Below, piece after piece: positions 16,040 through 25,776 of a stretch of DNA of 64,000 nucleotides (position 1 is the stretch's first letter; every line of letters begins with the position of its first letter). Location of the stretch: contig JAFQOO010000010.1 in NCBI GenBank assembly GCA_017403145.1, positions 32,151 to 96,150 on the forward strand, read 5' to 3'. This DNA comes from Clostridia bacterium (GTDB lineage: Bacteria; Bacillota; Clostridia; Christensenellales; DTU072). The translations under genes and the position numbers were made by a program. Under the pieces are notes generated by a model that saw only the letters and a program-made list of their open reading frames with translations, did no database searches and was not told where the DNA came from.

Positions 16040-17332
16040 TTAACCTATAACGGGGGGTATACTTAGGGGTGAGTCGTCGGATGGCACTTCTATTCCTTCC
16101 GCTTTATTCAAGCGCTTTTGAATAGTATAGGTGCGTTGACGTGCGTCGTCAATATGCTTTTGAACCTTGAGTAGTTGGTCCTGTGCCTTTTCGAGGTCGC
16201 TAGTGAAGGTGGTAAAGTTCTTTCTAAACTGCTCGAGCACCTCGTATATTTGACGACTTTCTTTTTGTATTTTTAGCGTCCTAAAGCCTAACCTTAAGCT
16301 GTTGAGGAAGGCGGTTATATTGCTAGGTCCCGCTATCATAACCTTATAAGAGGTTTGAATTTGCTCTACCAATCCGTCAATGGAAAGCACTTCGGCATAC
16401 AAGCTTTCAACGGGAAGGAACATTACTGCAAAATCGGTAGTGGTAGGTGGCGCAATATATTTTTCCTTTATGCTAACCGCCTCGTGCTTAATTCTAGCGC
16501 CAAGAGCCTTCTTGGAAGCTTGGTATCTTTCCACGTTACCCTCTGCAAGAGCATCCTTCATATTCATAAAATCGGTAACGGGGAATTTGCTATCAATGGG
16601 TAAATACACCTTGTCGTCCTTGGTGCCGGGTAACACTATTGCAAAGTCCACTATCTTATCCTCTTGTACCCTTCTACCCATTCTAGACTGCTTTTCGTAT
16701 TGGCTGGGAGTCAGTATATCACTCAAAATGCTCTCTAACGAAAGCTCGCCCCAATTACCACGAGTCTTGGTGTTTGATAGCATTCTGGTTAACTCGTTCA
16801 ATCCTGTATCCAACGATTTAAGTTCGCCCAAATTCTTGTAAACCTTGTCTAGGGAATCTAAAACGTTCTTAAAGGATACCTGAAACTTCTCATCCAACGT
16901 TTTTGTTAGCTTTTCGTCTACCGTTCCGCGAATTTTTTCCAACTGGGTGGTATTGTCCTCGCGCACCTTGTTTAGAGAAGTGGTTAGCTCCTCTTTCATT
17001 TCCTTTAGTCCCACTTGGAGCTCTTGCTTCATTTCTTGCAAACGATTTTCGTTGTTGTGGGTCAATTCTTTAACGTTGCGTACCACTTGGTCGGTGGTTG
17101 AATTTAGTCCTACCATAAGTGCTTTAGTGGTAGCTTCGTTGGTCATCATAAAGCTATCCTTTATGCCCTTTGCGGTGCTATCTAAAGTAGCTGTAATCTT
17201 GCCTTCAAGTTCCTTTGTATCAAAGGTAACCTTTTCTTCTTTCTTTTTTAAAACAAGCAAAAGAATTATCGCGTTAGCGACAAGCACGATAGCAATTAGT
17301 ACTAGGATTACAATCAAAATAGTTTCGTTCAT
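16040..17332 (-). CDS. rmuC: RmuC family DNA recombination protein
   Basis: 430 residues from the ATG at 17332 (MNETILIVILV); an in-frame upstream ATG at 17365 would add an Arg-rich leader before the membrane helix. One N-terminal transmembrane helix is followed by a long coiled coil (about residues 40-185) and the conserved nuclease-like RmuC domain with TRGNWGELSLESIL, LPGTKDDKVYLPIDSKFPVTDF and FLNSLRLGFRTLKIQ. RmuC limits inversions at short inverted repeats in E. coli (family knowledge), which is notable in a genome rich in small palindromes. Confidence 0.92.
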   Translation of the reverse strand: MNETILIVILVLIAIVLVANAIILLLVLKKKEEKVTFDTKELEGKITATLDSTAKGIKDSFMMTNEATTKALMVGLNSTTDQVVRNVKELTHNNENRLQEMKQELQVGLKEMKEELTTSLNKVREDNTTQLEKIRGTVDEKLTKTLDEKFQVSFKNVLDSLDKVYKNLGELKSLDTGLNELTRMLSNTKTRGNWGELSLESILSDILTPSQYEKQSRMGRRVQEDKIVDFAIVLPGTKDDKVYLPIDSKFPVTDFMNMKDALAEGNVERYQASKKALGARIKHEAVSIKEKYIAPPTTTDFAVMFLPVESLYAEVLSIDGLVEQIQTSYKVMIAGPSNITAFLNSLRLGFRTLKIQKESRQIYEVLEQFRKNFTTFTSDLEKAQDQLLKVQKHIDDARQRTYTIQKRLNKAEGIEVPSDDSPLSIPPVIG

Positions 17333-17478
17333 ATTATACCTTATAAAATACGCGCGAGCGCGCACGTGCGTAAAGAGTTGTTGTGATGGTTATATAAAAA
17401 AGGAAAACGTAAAATCCTCGACAGCTTACAAGGGGCGTATCTTGAATTTCGCGCTTTCCTATCCGGTTAAAGTAAAAT

Positions 17479-18735
17479 CTATCTGTATATTTCGGGGTGA
17501 TTTTTTACGTACACCGACATTGCTTCCGAACAAATTTCAATTGTTTCATCAACGAGTTCGGGGGTTAAAGATAGGTTGGTAAAGTGGTTATGGTGGTTGG
17601 TAATAAATACACCGCGTTTAACACACTCCGCAATCCATTCTTGGTGATGAAGGAAGGAACCATCGGTATCTGCTATACGAAGATAGAAAAGTGCGGGAGG
17701 TCCGGATACTATTAAAGGTACGTTTAACTCGTTTGCGGTCTTTAGAAGTCCACTCGTTAACCTTTCGCCCATTGCCTTGAAATATGCGGGAGCATCGTTT
17801 GCAATAAGCTTATTGATATTAGCTATCCCCGCGGCAAAAGGTACTGCACTCATCCAATACGAGCCGGTATAAGGAACGGTGGATGCGGCGCTCTTGAGGA
17901 ATTCCTTGCCACAAAGAGCCGATACGTTATATCCGTTTGCAAGTGCTTTACAGAAGGTTATCAAGTCCGCTTCAAAGCCAAAATAGTTATCACTGCCGGC
18001 AAGAGATAGTCTAAAGCCTGCTCTAATATCGTCTATTATGAGGATAATTCCGTTATCGGTACAAAGCTTTCTTACGCCTTGCCAATAACCTTCTTTTGGT
18101 AGCACGTTGTCTACAAAGTTACCGTGCATATATGGGGTACCTATAAAGCAAGCGATATCGTCTTTGTTTTCCTCAATAACCTTTTTTAGACCTTCTAGGT
18201 CGTTAAAATCAACGTAAAGGGAGTTTTTACAATCATCTATCAAAGTGCCGGGGGTATCGGGTTTTTGTGTCCAAGGGGCGACACCGTGATAGTAATTGTT
18301 AACGAAAATTATCTTCTTTTTGCCCGTATAATAACGGGAAATCATTATAGCAAAGCTGGTAACGTCGCCACCATTTTTACAGAAAAACGCCCAATCTTTT
18401 TTTACCGTTGCGGTTAAAAGCTCGGCAAATTCCACCATAACGTGGCTGGGCAAAGTAGTACAATTACCCTTTTTGATTTGCTCTAAAGCAGCGCTATCTA
18501 CGTCGGGGTCGCAGTATCCGCTAACGTTAGGTCCGTAACCGCACATATAATCTATAAAACGATTACCATCTACGTCCCACATTTCGCTACCCTTTGCTTT
18601 GCTTACAAAGAAGGGATATGCGCTCGAGGGTATCATACATCCTTCCGCTGGGCCAAGGTGTCCGTATACGCCACTAGGGATGACCTTGCCTGCCCTATTC
18701 ATCATTTCAACGTTGTTGGGATATTTATAAGTCAT
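17479..18735 (-). CDS. Class III PLP-dependent aminotransferase (GSA-aminomutase-like, divergent)
   Basis: 418 residues of fold-type I aminotransferase. The PLP lysine is predicted as K263 in LITFCKALANGYNVSALCG, and the cofactor aspartate lies in ILIIDDIRAGFR (D235/D236; most relatives read DEV). Phosphate-binding NGGDVTSFAI at 121-130 replaces the usual NSGTEA. The overall frame is that of glutamate-1-semialdehyde 2,1-aminomutase, yet the altered motifs and the lack of any other haem gene argue against tetrapyrrole synthesis. AGGAG precedes the start, nine bases after the SCP2-like gene, so the two are coupled. Confidence 0.82.
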   Translation of the reverse strand: MTYKYPNNVEMMNRAGKVIPSGVYGHLGPAEGCMIPSSAYPFFVSKAKGSEMWDVDGNRFIDYMCGYGPNVSGYCDPDVDSAALEQIKKGNCTTLPSHVMVEFAELLTATVKKDWAFFCKNGGDVTSFAIMISRYYTGKKKIIFVNNYYHGVAPWTQKPDTPGTLIDDCKNSLYVDFNDLEGLKKVIEENKDDIACFIGTPYMHGNFVDNVLPKEGYWQGVRKLCTDNGIILIIDDIRAGFRLSLAGSDNYFGFEADLITFCKALANGYNVSALCGKEFLKSAASTVPYTGSYWMSAVPFAAGIANINKLIANDAPAYFKAMGERLTSGLLKTANELNVPLIVSGPPALFYLRIADTDGSFLHHQEWIAECVKRGVFITNHHNHFTNLSLTPELVDETIEICSEAMSVYVKNHPEIYR

Positions 18736-18744
18736 CTCTTTCTC

Positions 18745-19512
18745 CTATTGCAAATATTTGGGTACGATATTGAGTATCTTGTTGATATTTTCTAGCATAA
18801 GCATATGTCCGCAAGTTTCTAGCTTGCCACTCGATACACACGCCATACTGTCAAGCTCTCCGTCAATAAGTCCTTTTGCTATATCGATATCGCCAAAGGT
18901 CATAAATGCACGTCCGCCTTCTAGTCCCTCTCTAACCACGCTCAAAGCACCGTTTTTCTTGATGATGGTTGCGTAGCAAACGTCCTTTATGCCAAGCACG
19001 ATTTTGCCATCTAGCACGCGATTCATTGCATAACTTGCAATTTCGTCGTGATTACCGACTTCGCATATACCCGCCGCCATAGCATAGAAAGATAAAATGG
19101 TACATAGGTCTCGCTCTTCCTTGCTAGAAAACTCTTTAGCACGCATTATCGCGCTCATTTTATCGGTTAAACGGGTAAAAGGACTTGTCTTACTACCCAT
19201 AAACTTTAGTGTCTTAAAAAGCCCTTTAACGGGTATAGGCATTGCGGTTCCGTCTACCACTTTGTTAAAGTTTTCGGGAGAGGGGCAATATAAATGGATA
19301 TTTACACGTCTTTGGTCGTAAGGGATTACGGAAACTTTGCCATCTTTAAAAATGACGAGCCCGTCCGGTCCACCTTTAACGTGGAAACGGACGGTTACGT
19401 TTTGTGATTTTGCTATTTCTTTGGCTTCTTCGTCGTACTCAACGAACTTTTCCAAAGTACCTATCGCTGCGTAAAAATTTACGAATGCTAAAGTCTTATT
19501 ATCTACTGCCAT
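18745..19512 (-). CDS. SCP2-like sterol/lipid-binding-fold protein
   Basis: 255 residues, no signal peptide. The pattern VRFHVKGGPDGLVIFKDGKVSV ... VNIHLYCPSPENFNKVVDG resembles the SCP2 sterol-carrier fold, with the typical end SSGKLETCGHMLMLENINKILN. Residues about 110-180 are a helical insertion. This is pattern recognition rather than a clear family match. It is preceded by AGGAGGATACT, and the aminotransferase follows at once. The pair may act on a hydrophobic or carrier-bound substrate (inference). Confidence 0.55.
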   Translation of the reverse strand: MAVDNKTLAFVNFYAAIGTLEKFVEYDEEAKEIAKSQNVTVRFHVKGGPDGLVIFKDGKVSVIPYDQRRVNIHLYCPSPENFNKVVDGTAMPIPVKGLFKTLKFMGSKTSPFTRLTDKMSAIMRAKEFSSKEERDLCTILSFYAMAAGICEVGNHDEIASYAMNRVLDGKIVLGIKDVCYATIIKKNGALSVVREGLEGGRAFMTFGDIDIAKGLIDGELDSMACVSSGKLETCGHMLMLENINKILNIVPKYLQ

Positions 19513-19546
19513 AGTATCCTCCTTTTAGGGGTGTGCTACGGAAAGC

Positions 19547-22500
19547 CTATTTCTTTCTTCTTCTCTTTCCGTAGTAATAAACAGCCTTAGTATCGCCAAC
19601 ACGTTCTTCGGGACGAGCAGGGTTGGAGGGAGGCGGTGCATTGCCCTTGGGTATGCGGGTAATACCACGACGTTGTAGTGCGTTCTTGTGGTCGCGGTTG
19701 TAGGTGCGTAGGAATTTACGTCTTCTTAGAGCTACCAACAAGATGATTACTACGAATACTACGAACATTGCTACTACAGCAAAGGTTATATAGGTTAACA
19801 AGGTTGCATCGATTTCGATACCTGCAACGGAACCATAAATCTTTTCGGGTTCTTCTCTTACTACTACGTTTGCAGTGGTTGCAAGAACATAGGTGTCAAG
19901 TTGAGTAGAGGTGAAGTATACGCTCTTACCATCACGCGCACGCATTACGTCTTTAACGGGAGCAAGAGTACCGTCTGCGGAGAGTCTATATACTGCGAAG
20001 TATACGTATTGGGTATAATCGGTTTCGCCTTCGCTAGGTATGGGAAGAGTAATGGTAATTTCGCCGGTGTCGTATTGTGAACCATATCCCGAAAGACCTA
20101 GTTTATTGATGGAGATAATCTTGCGGGGATTACCTTCACTTACCGTTTCGTACAAGGTCTTTTGTGCGTTTATGAATAGCTCGGTGGTTTCTGCGTAGTT
20201 TACTACCTCGAGCATAACGCCTATGCTTTCACCTACCAAGTGGTCGCCGTCAATAGATATGCCGGTATCTTCGTCTTGGAGTAGATAAACCTCACAAATT
20301 CTCTTTAACTCAACTAGCTTGGTATATAGAGTGGGCTTAAATACTGCCTTTTGGTCGTTGGAAAGTGATTGATATGCGTTATATACGCGGATAACGTCTT
20401 GATAATTGCTTTCTTCAACGATATTGGTTGCGGGTAGAGCAACTACTTGTTTTTGTAAATCTCTAACAACGCTCATATGTGCGTCTAGCTTGCTATACTC
20501 GGAAACGAGTTTTGCATAGTAGCTTTCGTAAACGCCTTCCTTAATCTTGTTTTGTTGCCATTCGGGATAAACGATTAGCGGGTCGGGAGAAATGAAGTAT
20601 GCTAGATATTTTTCCATTTCGGGATAGTCGCTAATAAGGTCGAACGTAGCTCTTTGCTCAATTAAGGTTAGATATGCTTGGTAGTCTGCAACCTCTTTTT
20701 CTAGGGTAGCAAGTCTGTCCCAAAGTCTACCTATCAAGGTCTTGAAGTATTGTGCACGAGAATCGGATAAGCTACCCTTATTCAACGCATCTTCATACGA
20801 TGCTTCAAACTTGGTAAGCAATGCGATATGGTCGTCGTTTATTTCGATATTGTTAACGGTCAAATCGAATATAGTCATATAGAACTTGAGTTCGGCTTTA
20901 TTGCCTGCAAGGTCTTCTACAACGATATGTACCAAGCCTCCGTTAGAGTTATCAACGGTGTTGGTTGCAATAATATGTCCGTTTGAAAGCGGGAAACCGT
21001 TATACATCGCGCTCTTTAGATAAGCTTCGGTGTAGGTGATTTCTTGGTCGATATAATAACGATAGGGATTTTGGGGGTCTTGGTCGTTATTAACGATGGG
21101 ACCTGCGTGAATAATGGGAGCTTGGTTATCGATGTTTACTTGGAATTCCTTGCTTACTACCAAGCCCGAACCAGAGGTTGCGGTAACGTATACGGTAGAA
21201 ATTTCCTTTACGGATATGGGAGTTCCTTCTTCCCAATTCTTAACAGGTTCACTAGTGGTTGCAATAGTATAGGTTACACCGGATACGGGTACGTATTTGA
21301 CTACTCTGGAAACAAGAACCTCGTCGGCATTGGTCCATACGCCGGAGTCAATCTTTTGACCGGTGGTTAAGCCATTCTTATAAACCTCGCCCTTTAGCTC
21401 AAAGTCGGGAGCAATTTTATCAATCTTGATAACCAAACGTTTTTCGTAGGTCTTCAAGCTTGCGCGCGCTTGCGCTCTAATTATAAGTTCTAGCGTTCCG
21501 TTGCCCTCGTAACCCAAAATTTCGTCGGTGGTGATATAGGAGCCTGCCATCTTTTCGTAGTTAGATGCGCCCTCTACCTTATAGGTATACTCTACGCCAC
21601 CGGGGTTGTATGCTACGGGAGTTATCTTGATGTGAATGGTTTCGCTAAAGTACTTGGATAGCTCTTCCTCACTAACGGGAGTAGTAGCGGTACTTAGGTC
21701 GACTTTGAATTCGGGAGATTCGCTATCAATTCTGATTATAACGCTATCGCTAATTACGTATTCGGAGCCGGAAAGGTTGGTAATCTTGAATCTAGCGGTC
21801 TTCTTAATGTTGCCTACTATTACGAATTCTTCCTCTATCGTGCTACCATCTTCGGGAGGAGCCACGAAAGCAACCGTCCAATAGGTAGAGCCCTTAACGT
21901 CGATAGATTTTTCTTCAACCTTTTCCCAATCGCTACCATCAAGTGAGTACCAAATATAAACTGCGGATTCGGAGGTTAGCTTAAATTGGATTTCCGCCCT
22001 ATCTTGGGTCCAATTATATTCGTAAACACCCTCTTGTGAACCTATGGTTCCACCTTGCAATTCAGCGGTAGGAGCATTCTTTTCTACCTTAACGCAAATC
22101 TTATAGGCACTGCTAGTACGCATTCCGTTATTAGCGACCAACCAATAATATTGTCCAGATACGAAAGTTACGTTATTGGTAAGCTTGGTCCATACGGTAG
22201 TATCGTCAAGTTGGTCAACCTTACTATCGCCATCTTTTATGGGGTCGATAGAGGTTATCAATCTATAGTAATAGGTTATAGGTGCTTTTTGTAGGAATAC
22301 GGGAGAGGTGCTTGCGCCCGTTTGGATATACTCAACGTTTTGATTAGAGAATATGGTATATAGTCTATTAACGTCGTCGTATACGTTTTCACCGGCCTTT
22401 TGTCTAACTGCATACAAAGGATTGGGGGTAGAGGTATCCATCTTGATTTCGCATTGCTTGGTGGGGCTTGCGTGTCCTGCTAAATTCAATGCTCTAAAAT

Positions 22501-25387
22501 AGATGGTTCCGTTGTAGCTTGAATAGGTGTTATCCTCATCCATACTACGCAAATCGTCAACGCCCGCTACCTTTTGAACTACGCCTGCAAACTCGAAATC
22601 TACCTTGTTAGAAGCGGTACCGGGAATGGTCTTCCAGGGTTCGTCGGGAGAAAGTCTATATTGATATTCTGCAACACTAATATTTTCGGTGGTATTATGG
22701 TGCAAGCTCAAACTAAATTGAGGTGCGTTACCTACCCATTGGTCTTCGGTGCCTAGACCACTATAGTTTACCTCGATATCAAAGTCGCGTACGTCGTATT
22801 GAATACTAAAATATTTGAGAGCGGTCTTGCTTACTTCCTCGTTCATATCGATAGCCATACTGGTTAGGAAGAAGGAATACTTAACGAATCCGTTGCCACC
22901 TTCTTCGGGCATCTTGATAATAAAGCTGAAAGCATCTTCCCCTACTTCGGGTACGTATAGAGTATATCTAGACAACTCAACGGTGGGTTCATTTCCTTCG
23001 TAAGTTGCATAGTAGAAATTAAAGTGAGGACGTAAAGTGGTATCACTTTCGGATAGATAATTATGATTGGTTACGAATTCAACCTTAATGTCGTTAGCAA
23101 TCATCAAGCTTGCATCACTTTCGTCTATGTCGTATGCTATAACGTTGCCTGCTTTATCGATAGTAGAAACTATGATGTCGTCAAAGGTGATTTCTCTCGT
23201 ATCGATATTAACTTGGCAATGGAAATCTTGATATAGGCCTGCACCGCTTACCAAACGGAAGGAATATAACCCGCTTTCGGATACGGTTTTGCTAAACGCA
23301 CCATTTTGCATAGGCATTTCTACGCTGGAAGGTAGTCCTTCTATCAAAGGATAGCAATATATGCCGGAAATCAAAGTTTCGGGAGTGATGGTGATTTGAA
23401 CTTCACCTGCCGACCACGCATCGTCGCCTACTAACTCGATAGTAGTGCCGTCAACGTGCTTTTTAACCTCTGCGGTAGGAGTAGTTAAATCGAGTTTAAG
23501 TTGGGTGGTACGGAAGAAGGTTTCTTCTGCAATGGTACCATCGCTTGCATATACACAGCCACCCTTATTTTGTGCTTTGTCGAAAATTTCAAAGCTGTAA
23601 CTGCTATTGTTAAGGTTGGTGTTAATCTTAACGTTATAGGTAACTTTGCCTTCGGGTGCGCCGGAAACGATAACTTTTTCTAGCAATACACTAGTATCGG
23701 GAGCGCCGGTTACCATACCATAGATTTCGTATTCGTCTGCTACGCCTAGAATGCTGGGTACGGTAAAGGTTACGTTTACTGCTTCCTTTAACCAACCAGC
23801 ACCATTGGGATGCAACTCTTCCACTACCATTTCTACTTCATAGTTACTATCCAAAATGGAAGAGGTAAACTCAAAGTCGTCTTGATATCCGGAAGATGTG
23901 GTTACTCTAAAGTAATAGGTTTCGTTTATTCTCTTTGCTTCCGGAGTGTTAGATAGAGTTAGTTGATAGTTACCGGTAGTGCTAGTTAGTTCCTCGTATA
24001 TTTCACCGTCAAAGCTATAATAGTACTTAACAACGTTTCCTTGTTGTTGGGTACTTGCATTGGTTAGTATAAAGTTTATAGAGTCTTTAGCATATCCAAC
24101 GCGGTAATCTCCGGGGGCAGTGCCCATAGTACGTATTTCTGCGCCATACTTATCGGTCGCATTTACCACTAGAGAAGGTCTTACCTTATCGATACGAGCT
24201 ATCTTCATAGGCTCTTGATATTCTACGTTGGAACCGGATACTGCATAGAATTTAACGTTGGTTATACCTTCGTTAGATACGGTATAGGAATATTGGTCGC
24301 CTTGCTTCGTAACTTCGTAGGTTTCGGTTTGACCGCCTGCTACGTATACGTCGCAGAAATATCTAGCACCCGATTTAACGGTCTTATTCTCTATAACGTA
24401 TGTAATATCACCATTTGCCCAAGTGCCTTCGGCATATTCTTCACCGGCAACATATCCTTTAACGGTAAAGCTAGGTTCTTCGCCATCGTAATAAAGGTAT
24501 AGTTCTTCGGTATCGTATTCGTTACGTTCATTGGGAGAGGCAAAGGAAGTTGAGTATACCGTGATTTTTCCTTCATAAGCCTTGATGTTGCTTTCGGGAC
24601 CAGGAATAACTGCTTGTCCATAGTAACTAGCGGTGTCGCTACCCTCTTGAGAGGTGGACATCTTGGTAAACATAACGGGAGCAGAATCGCCTAGTTGATA
24701 ATAGAAATTTGCGTTATCATATTTCCCATCATTATTGGTTACCTTCAAGGTTATGGGAGAAGATACCCAAAGCTTTTCAGCAGAGTTAAGGTCGTATTCG
24801 GTCTCGATACCGCCTTGGGGAGTATAGGTAGCAAACAAAGAATCTATTTTGTAAACCTCGTCGTTAGCATTGTTATCGATGCGAAGGTCAACTACCATAT
24901 CGTGATAATAGAAGGGACCTTGAGCAGACATTTCTCCACTACGGAAGAACATATACTTGCGATAAATGCCACCGTTTCTGCTAGCCTCATCACGCGCTAC
25001 GTCGTAAATGTAGATGGTGCCCTTACCTTCAACGGTATCGTACTCCAAGCCGGAAATAACGTTCCAAACGTCAACGTCTTCGACGTTAGCGGTATCGGAT
25101 ACACCATACCAAAAACGTTTTTCGTCTACGCCGGTCTTGTTGTTGAAGCTCAAAGTGAATACGGGATATTGGTCGTCGCTCTTAACGCGAAGGAAGGTTC
25201 CTTGCGTATAATTGCCCAAACTAACGTCGAATCCGTAATCGTTTTCAAGAGCTTCGCCCTCTTGCGCATAAACGGAAAAGTCTACTGCTTGCGCTGCAAC
25301 AAAGCTAAATACCAATGCAACGAACAATAGAACTAGTGAAAGCTTAATAAATGCGTGTTTTTTAGAGAAAATGGTCTTTTCCATCAT
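19547..25387 (-). CDS. 1946-residue membrane-anchored surface protein with repeated Ig-like domains
   Basis: An N-terminal hydrophobic signal (SLVLLFVALVFSFVAAQAVDFSVYAQ) is followed by about 1450 residues of beta-rich repeats. They recur with elements such as GAGLYQDF, VNIDTREITFDD, KIDKIAPDFELKG and VNIDNQAPIIHAG, an arrangement common in bacterial Ig-like surface domains that end in a VxIDxxxP linker. Residues about 1510-1700 are helical with coiled-coil character, then a further beta domain, a transmembrane helix near 1862-1888 and a basic cytoplasmic tail of about 55 residues with prolines and YYYGKRRRKK. There is no LPXTG motif. Tandem ATGATG starts follow GAGAGG. Likely role: adhesion or envelope scaffold (inference). 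It could be read through into the SCP2-like gene 34 bases downstream. Confidence 0.85.
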   Translation of the reverse strand: MMEKTIFSKKHAFIKLSLVLLFVALVFSFVAAQAVDFSVYAQEGEALENDYGFDVSLGNYTQGTFLRVKSDDQYPVFTLSFNNKTGVDEKRFWYGVSDTANVEDVDVWNVISGLEYDTVEGKGTIYIYDVARDEASRNGGIYRKYMFFRSGEMSAQGPFYYHDMVVDLRIDNNANDEVYKIDSLFATYTPQGGIETEYDLNSAEKLWVSSPITLKVTNNDGKYDNANFYYQLGDSAPVMFTKMSTSQEGSDTASYYGQAVIPGPESNIKAYEGKITVYSTSFASPNERNEYDTEELYLYYDGEEPSFTVKGYVAGEEYAEGTWANGDITYVIENKTVKSGARYFCDVYVAGGQTETYEVTKQGDQYSYTVSNEGITNVKFYAVSGSNVEYQEPMKIARIDKVRPSLVVNATDKYGAEIRTMGTAPGDYRVGYAKDSINFILTNASTQQQGNVVKYYYSFDGEIYEELTSTTGNYQLTLSNTPEAKRINETYYFRVTTSSGYQDDFEFTSSILDSNYEVEMVVEELHPNGAGWLKEAVNVTFTVPSILGVADEYEIYGMVTGAPDTSVLLEKVIVSGAPEGKVTYNVKINTNLNNSSYSFEIFDKAQNKGGCVYASDGTIAEETFFRTTQLKLDLTTPTAEVKKHVDGTTIELVGDDAWSAGEVQITITPETLISGIYCYPLIEGLPSSVEMPMQNGAFSKTVSESGLYSFRLVSGAGLYQDFHCQVNIDTREITFDDIIVSTIDKAGNVIAYDIDESDASLMIANDIKVEFVTNHNYLSESDTTLRPHFNFYYATYEGNEPTVELSRYTLYVPEVGEDAFSFIIKMPEEGGNGFVKYSFFLTSMAIDMNEEVSKTALKYFSIQYDVRDFDIEVNYSGLGTEDQWVGNAPQFSLSLHHNTTENISVAEYQYRLSPDEPWKTIPGTASNKVDFEFAGVVQKVAGVDDLRSMDEDNTYSSYNGTIYFRALNLAGHASPTKQCEIKMDTSTPNPLYAVRQKAGENVYDDVNRLYTIFSNQNVEYIQTGASTSPVFLQKAPITYYYRLITSIDPIKDGDSKVDQLDDTTVWTKLTNNVTFVSGQYYWLVANNGMRTSSAYKICVKVEKNAPTAELQGGTIGSQEGVYEYNWTQDRAEIQFKLTSESAVYIWYSLDGSDWEKVEEKSIDVKGSTYWTVAFVAPPEDGSTIEEEFVIVGNIKKTARFKITNLSGSEYVISDSVIIRIDSESPEFKVDLSTATTPVSEEELSKYFSETIHIKITPVAYNPGGVEYTYKVEGASNYEKMAGSYITTDEILGYEGNGTLELIIRAQARASLKTYEKRLVIKIDKIAPDFELKGEVYKNGLTTGQKIDSGVWTNADEVLVSRVVKYVPVSGVTYTIATTSEPVKNWEEGTPISVKEISTVYVTATSGSGLVVSKEFQVNIDNQAPIIHAGPIVNNDQDPQNPYRYYIDQEITYTEAYLKSAMYNGFPLSNGHIIATNTVDNSNGGLVHIVVEDLAGNKAELKFYMTIFDLTVNNIEINDDHIALLTKFEASYEDALNKGSLSDSRAQYFKTLIGRLWDRLATLEKEVADYQAYLTLIEQRATFDLISDYPEMEKYLAYFISPDPLIVYPEWQQNKIKEGVYESYYAKLVSEYSKLDAHMSVVRDLQKQVVALPATNIVEESNYQDVIRVYNAYQSLSNDQKAVFKPTLYTKLVELKRICEVYLLQDEDTGISIDGDHLVGESIGVMLEVVNYAETTELFINAQKTLYETVSEGNPRKIISINKLGLSGYGSQYDTGEITITLPIPSEGETDYTQYVYFAVYRLSADGTLAPVKDVMRARDGKSVYFTSTQLDTYVLATTANVVVREEPEKIYGSVAGIEIDATLLTYITFAVVAMFVVFVVIILLVALRRRKFLRTYNRDHKNALQRRGITRIPKGNAPPPSNPARPEERVGDTKAVYYYGKRRRKK

Positions 25388-25418
25388 AACCTCTCAATTT
25401 TTCACAGTATACGCATTT

Positions 25419-25447
25419 ATAATAGCACTTATATAATAAAATCGCAA
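25419..25447 (-). promoter_or_regulatory. Promoter of the 1946-residue surface protein gene
   Basis: Minus-strand TTGCGA, a 17-base spacer and TATTAT, about 30 bases ahead of the start codon. Upstream (25443-25540) lies an alternating CG-rich segment with GCGCGCGCGC and small palindromes such as AGCGC-GA-GCGCT. Confidence 0.5.
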
Positions 25448-25654
25448 GCGCGCGCGCAAAGTTTTACTTTTATTATACGCGCTAGGCACACACGCACGCA
25501 CATATAGGGCGCTTCCGCGCGTTCAAGCGCGAGCGCTATACCTAACGAATAATACAAAATTTTGGTGGCGAAAAATAAGGATTTTTAGGGATAGGTTCGT
25601 AAAAACTTATCACCCCCATCTCGTTTAAATAAGCTTATTTGCAGATAGGAAACC

Positions 25655-25732
25655 AAAAATAAAAAAATTTTTCAAAAAAATCAAAAAAATTTTAAAAAAA
25701 GGGTTTACAAATATATCGGTTGTAAATATAAT
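25655..25732 (+). promoter_or_regulatory. Strong promoter with A-tract upstream element and spacer dyad
   Basis: TTTACA (25704-25709), a 17-base spacer and TATAAT (25727-25732) drive the zinc-ribbon gene. TTTACAA and TTGTAAA form a seven-base inverted repeat spanning the -35 box and spacer, an operator-like arrangement. Just upstream, five runs of five to seven A residues (25655-25700) recur at roughly helical spacing, as in UP elements or curved DNA. Confidence 0.72.
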
Positions 25733-25776
25733 GTATCCGTTATATGACGAAAACTCAAAAATTCAAAGGAGTTAAA

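Noticed and set aside
17479..18735. HemL of a haem biosynthesis operon
   Set aside because: Key motifs differ from true glutamate-1-semialdehyde aminomutase and no other tetrapyrrole gene is in the window.
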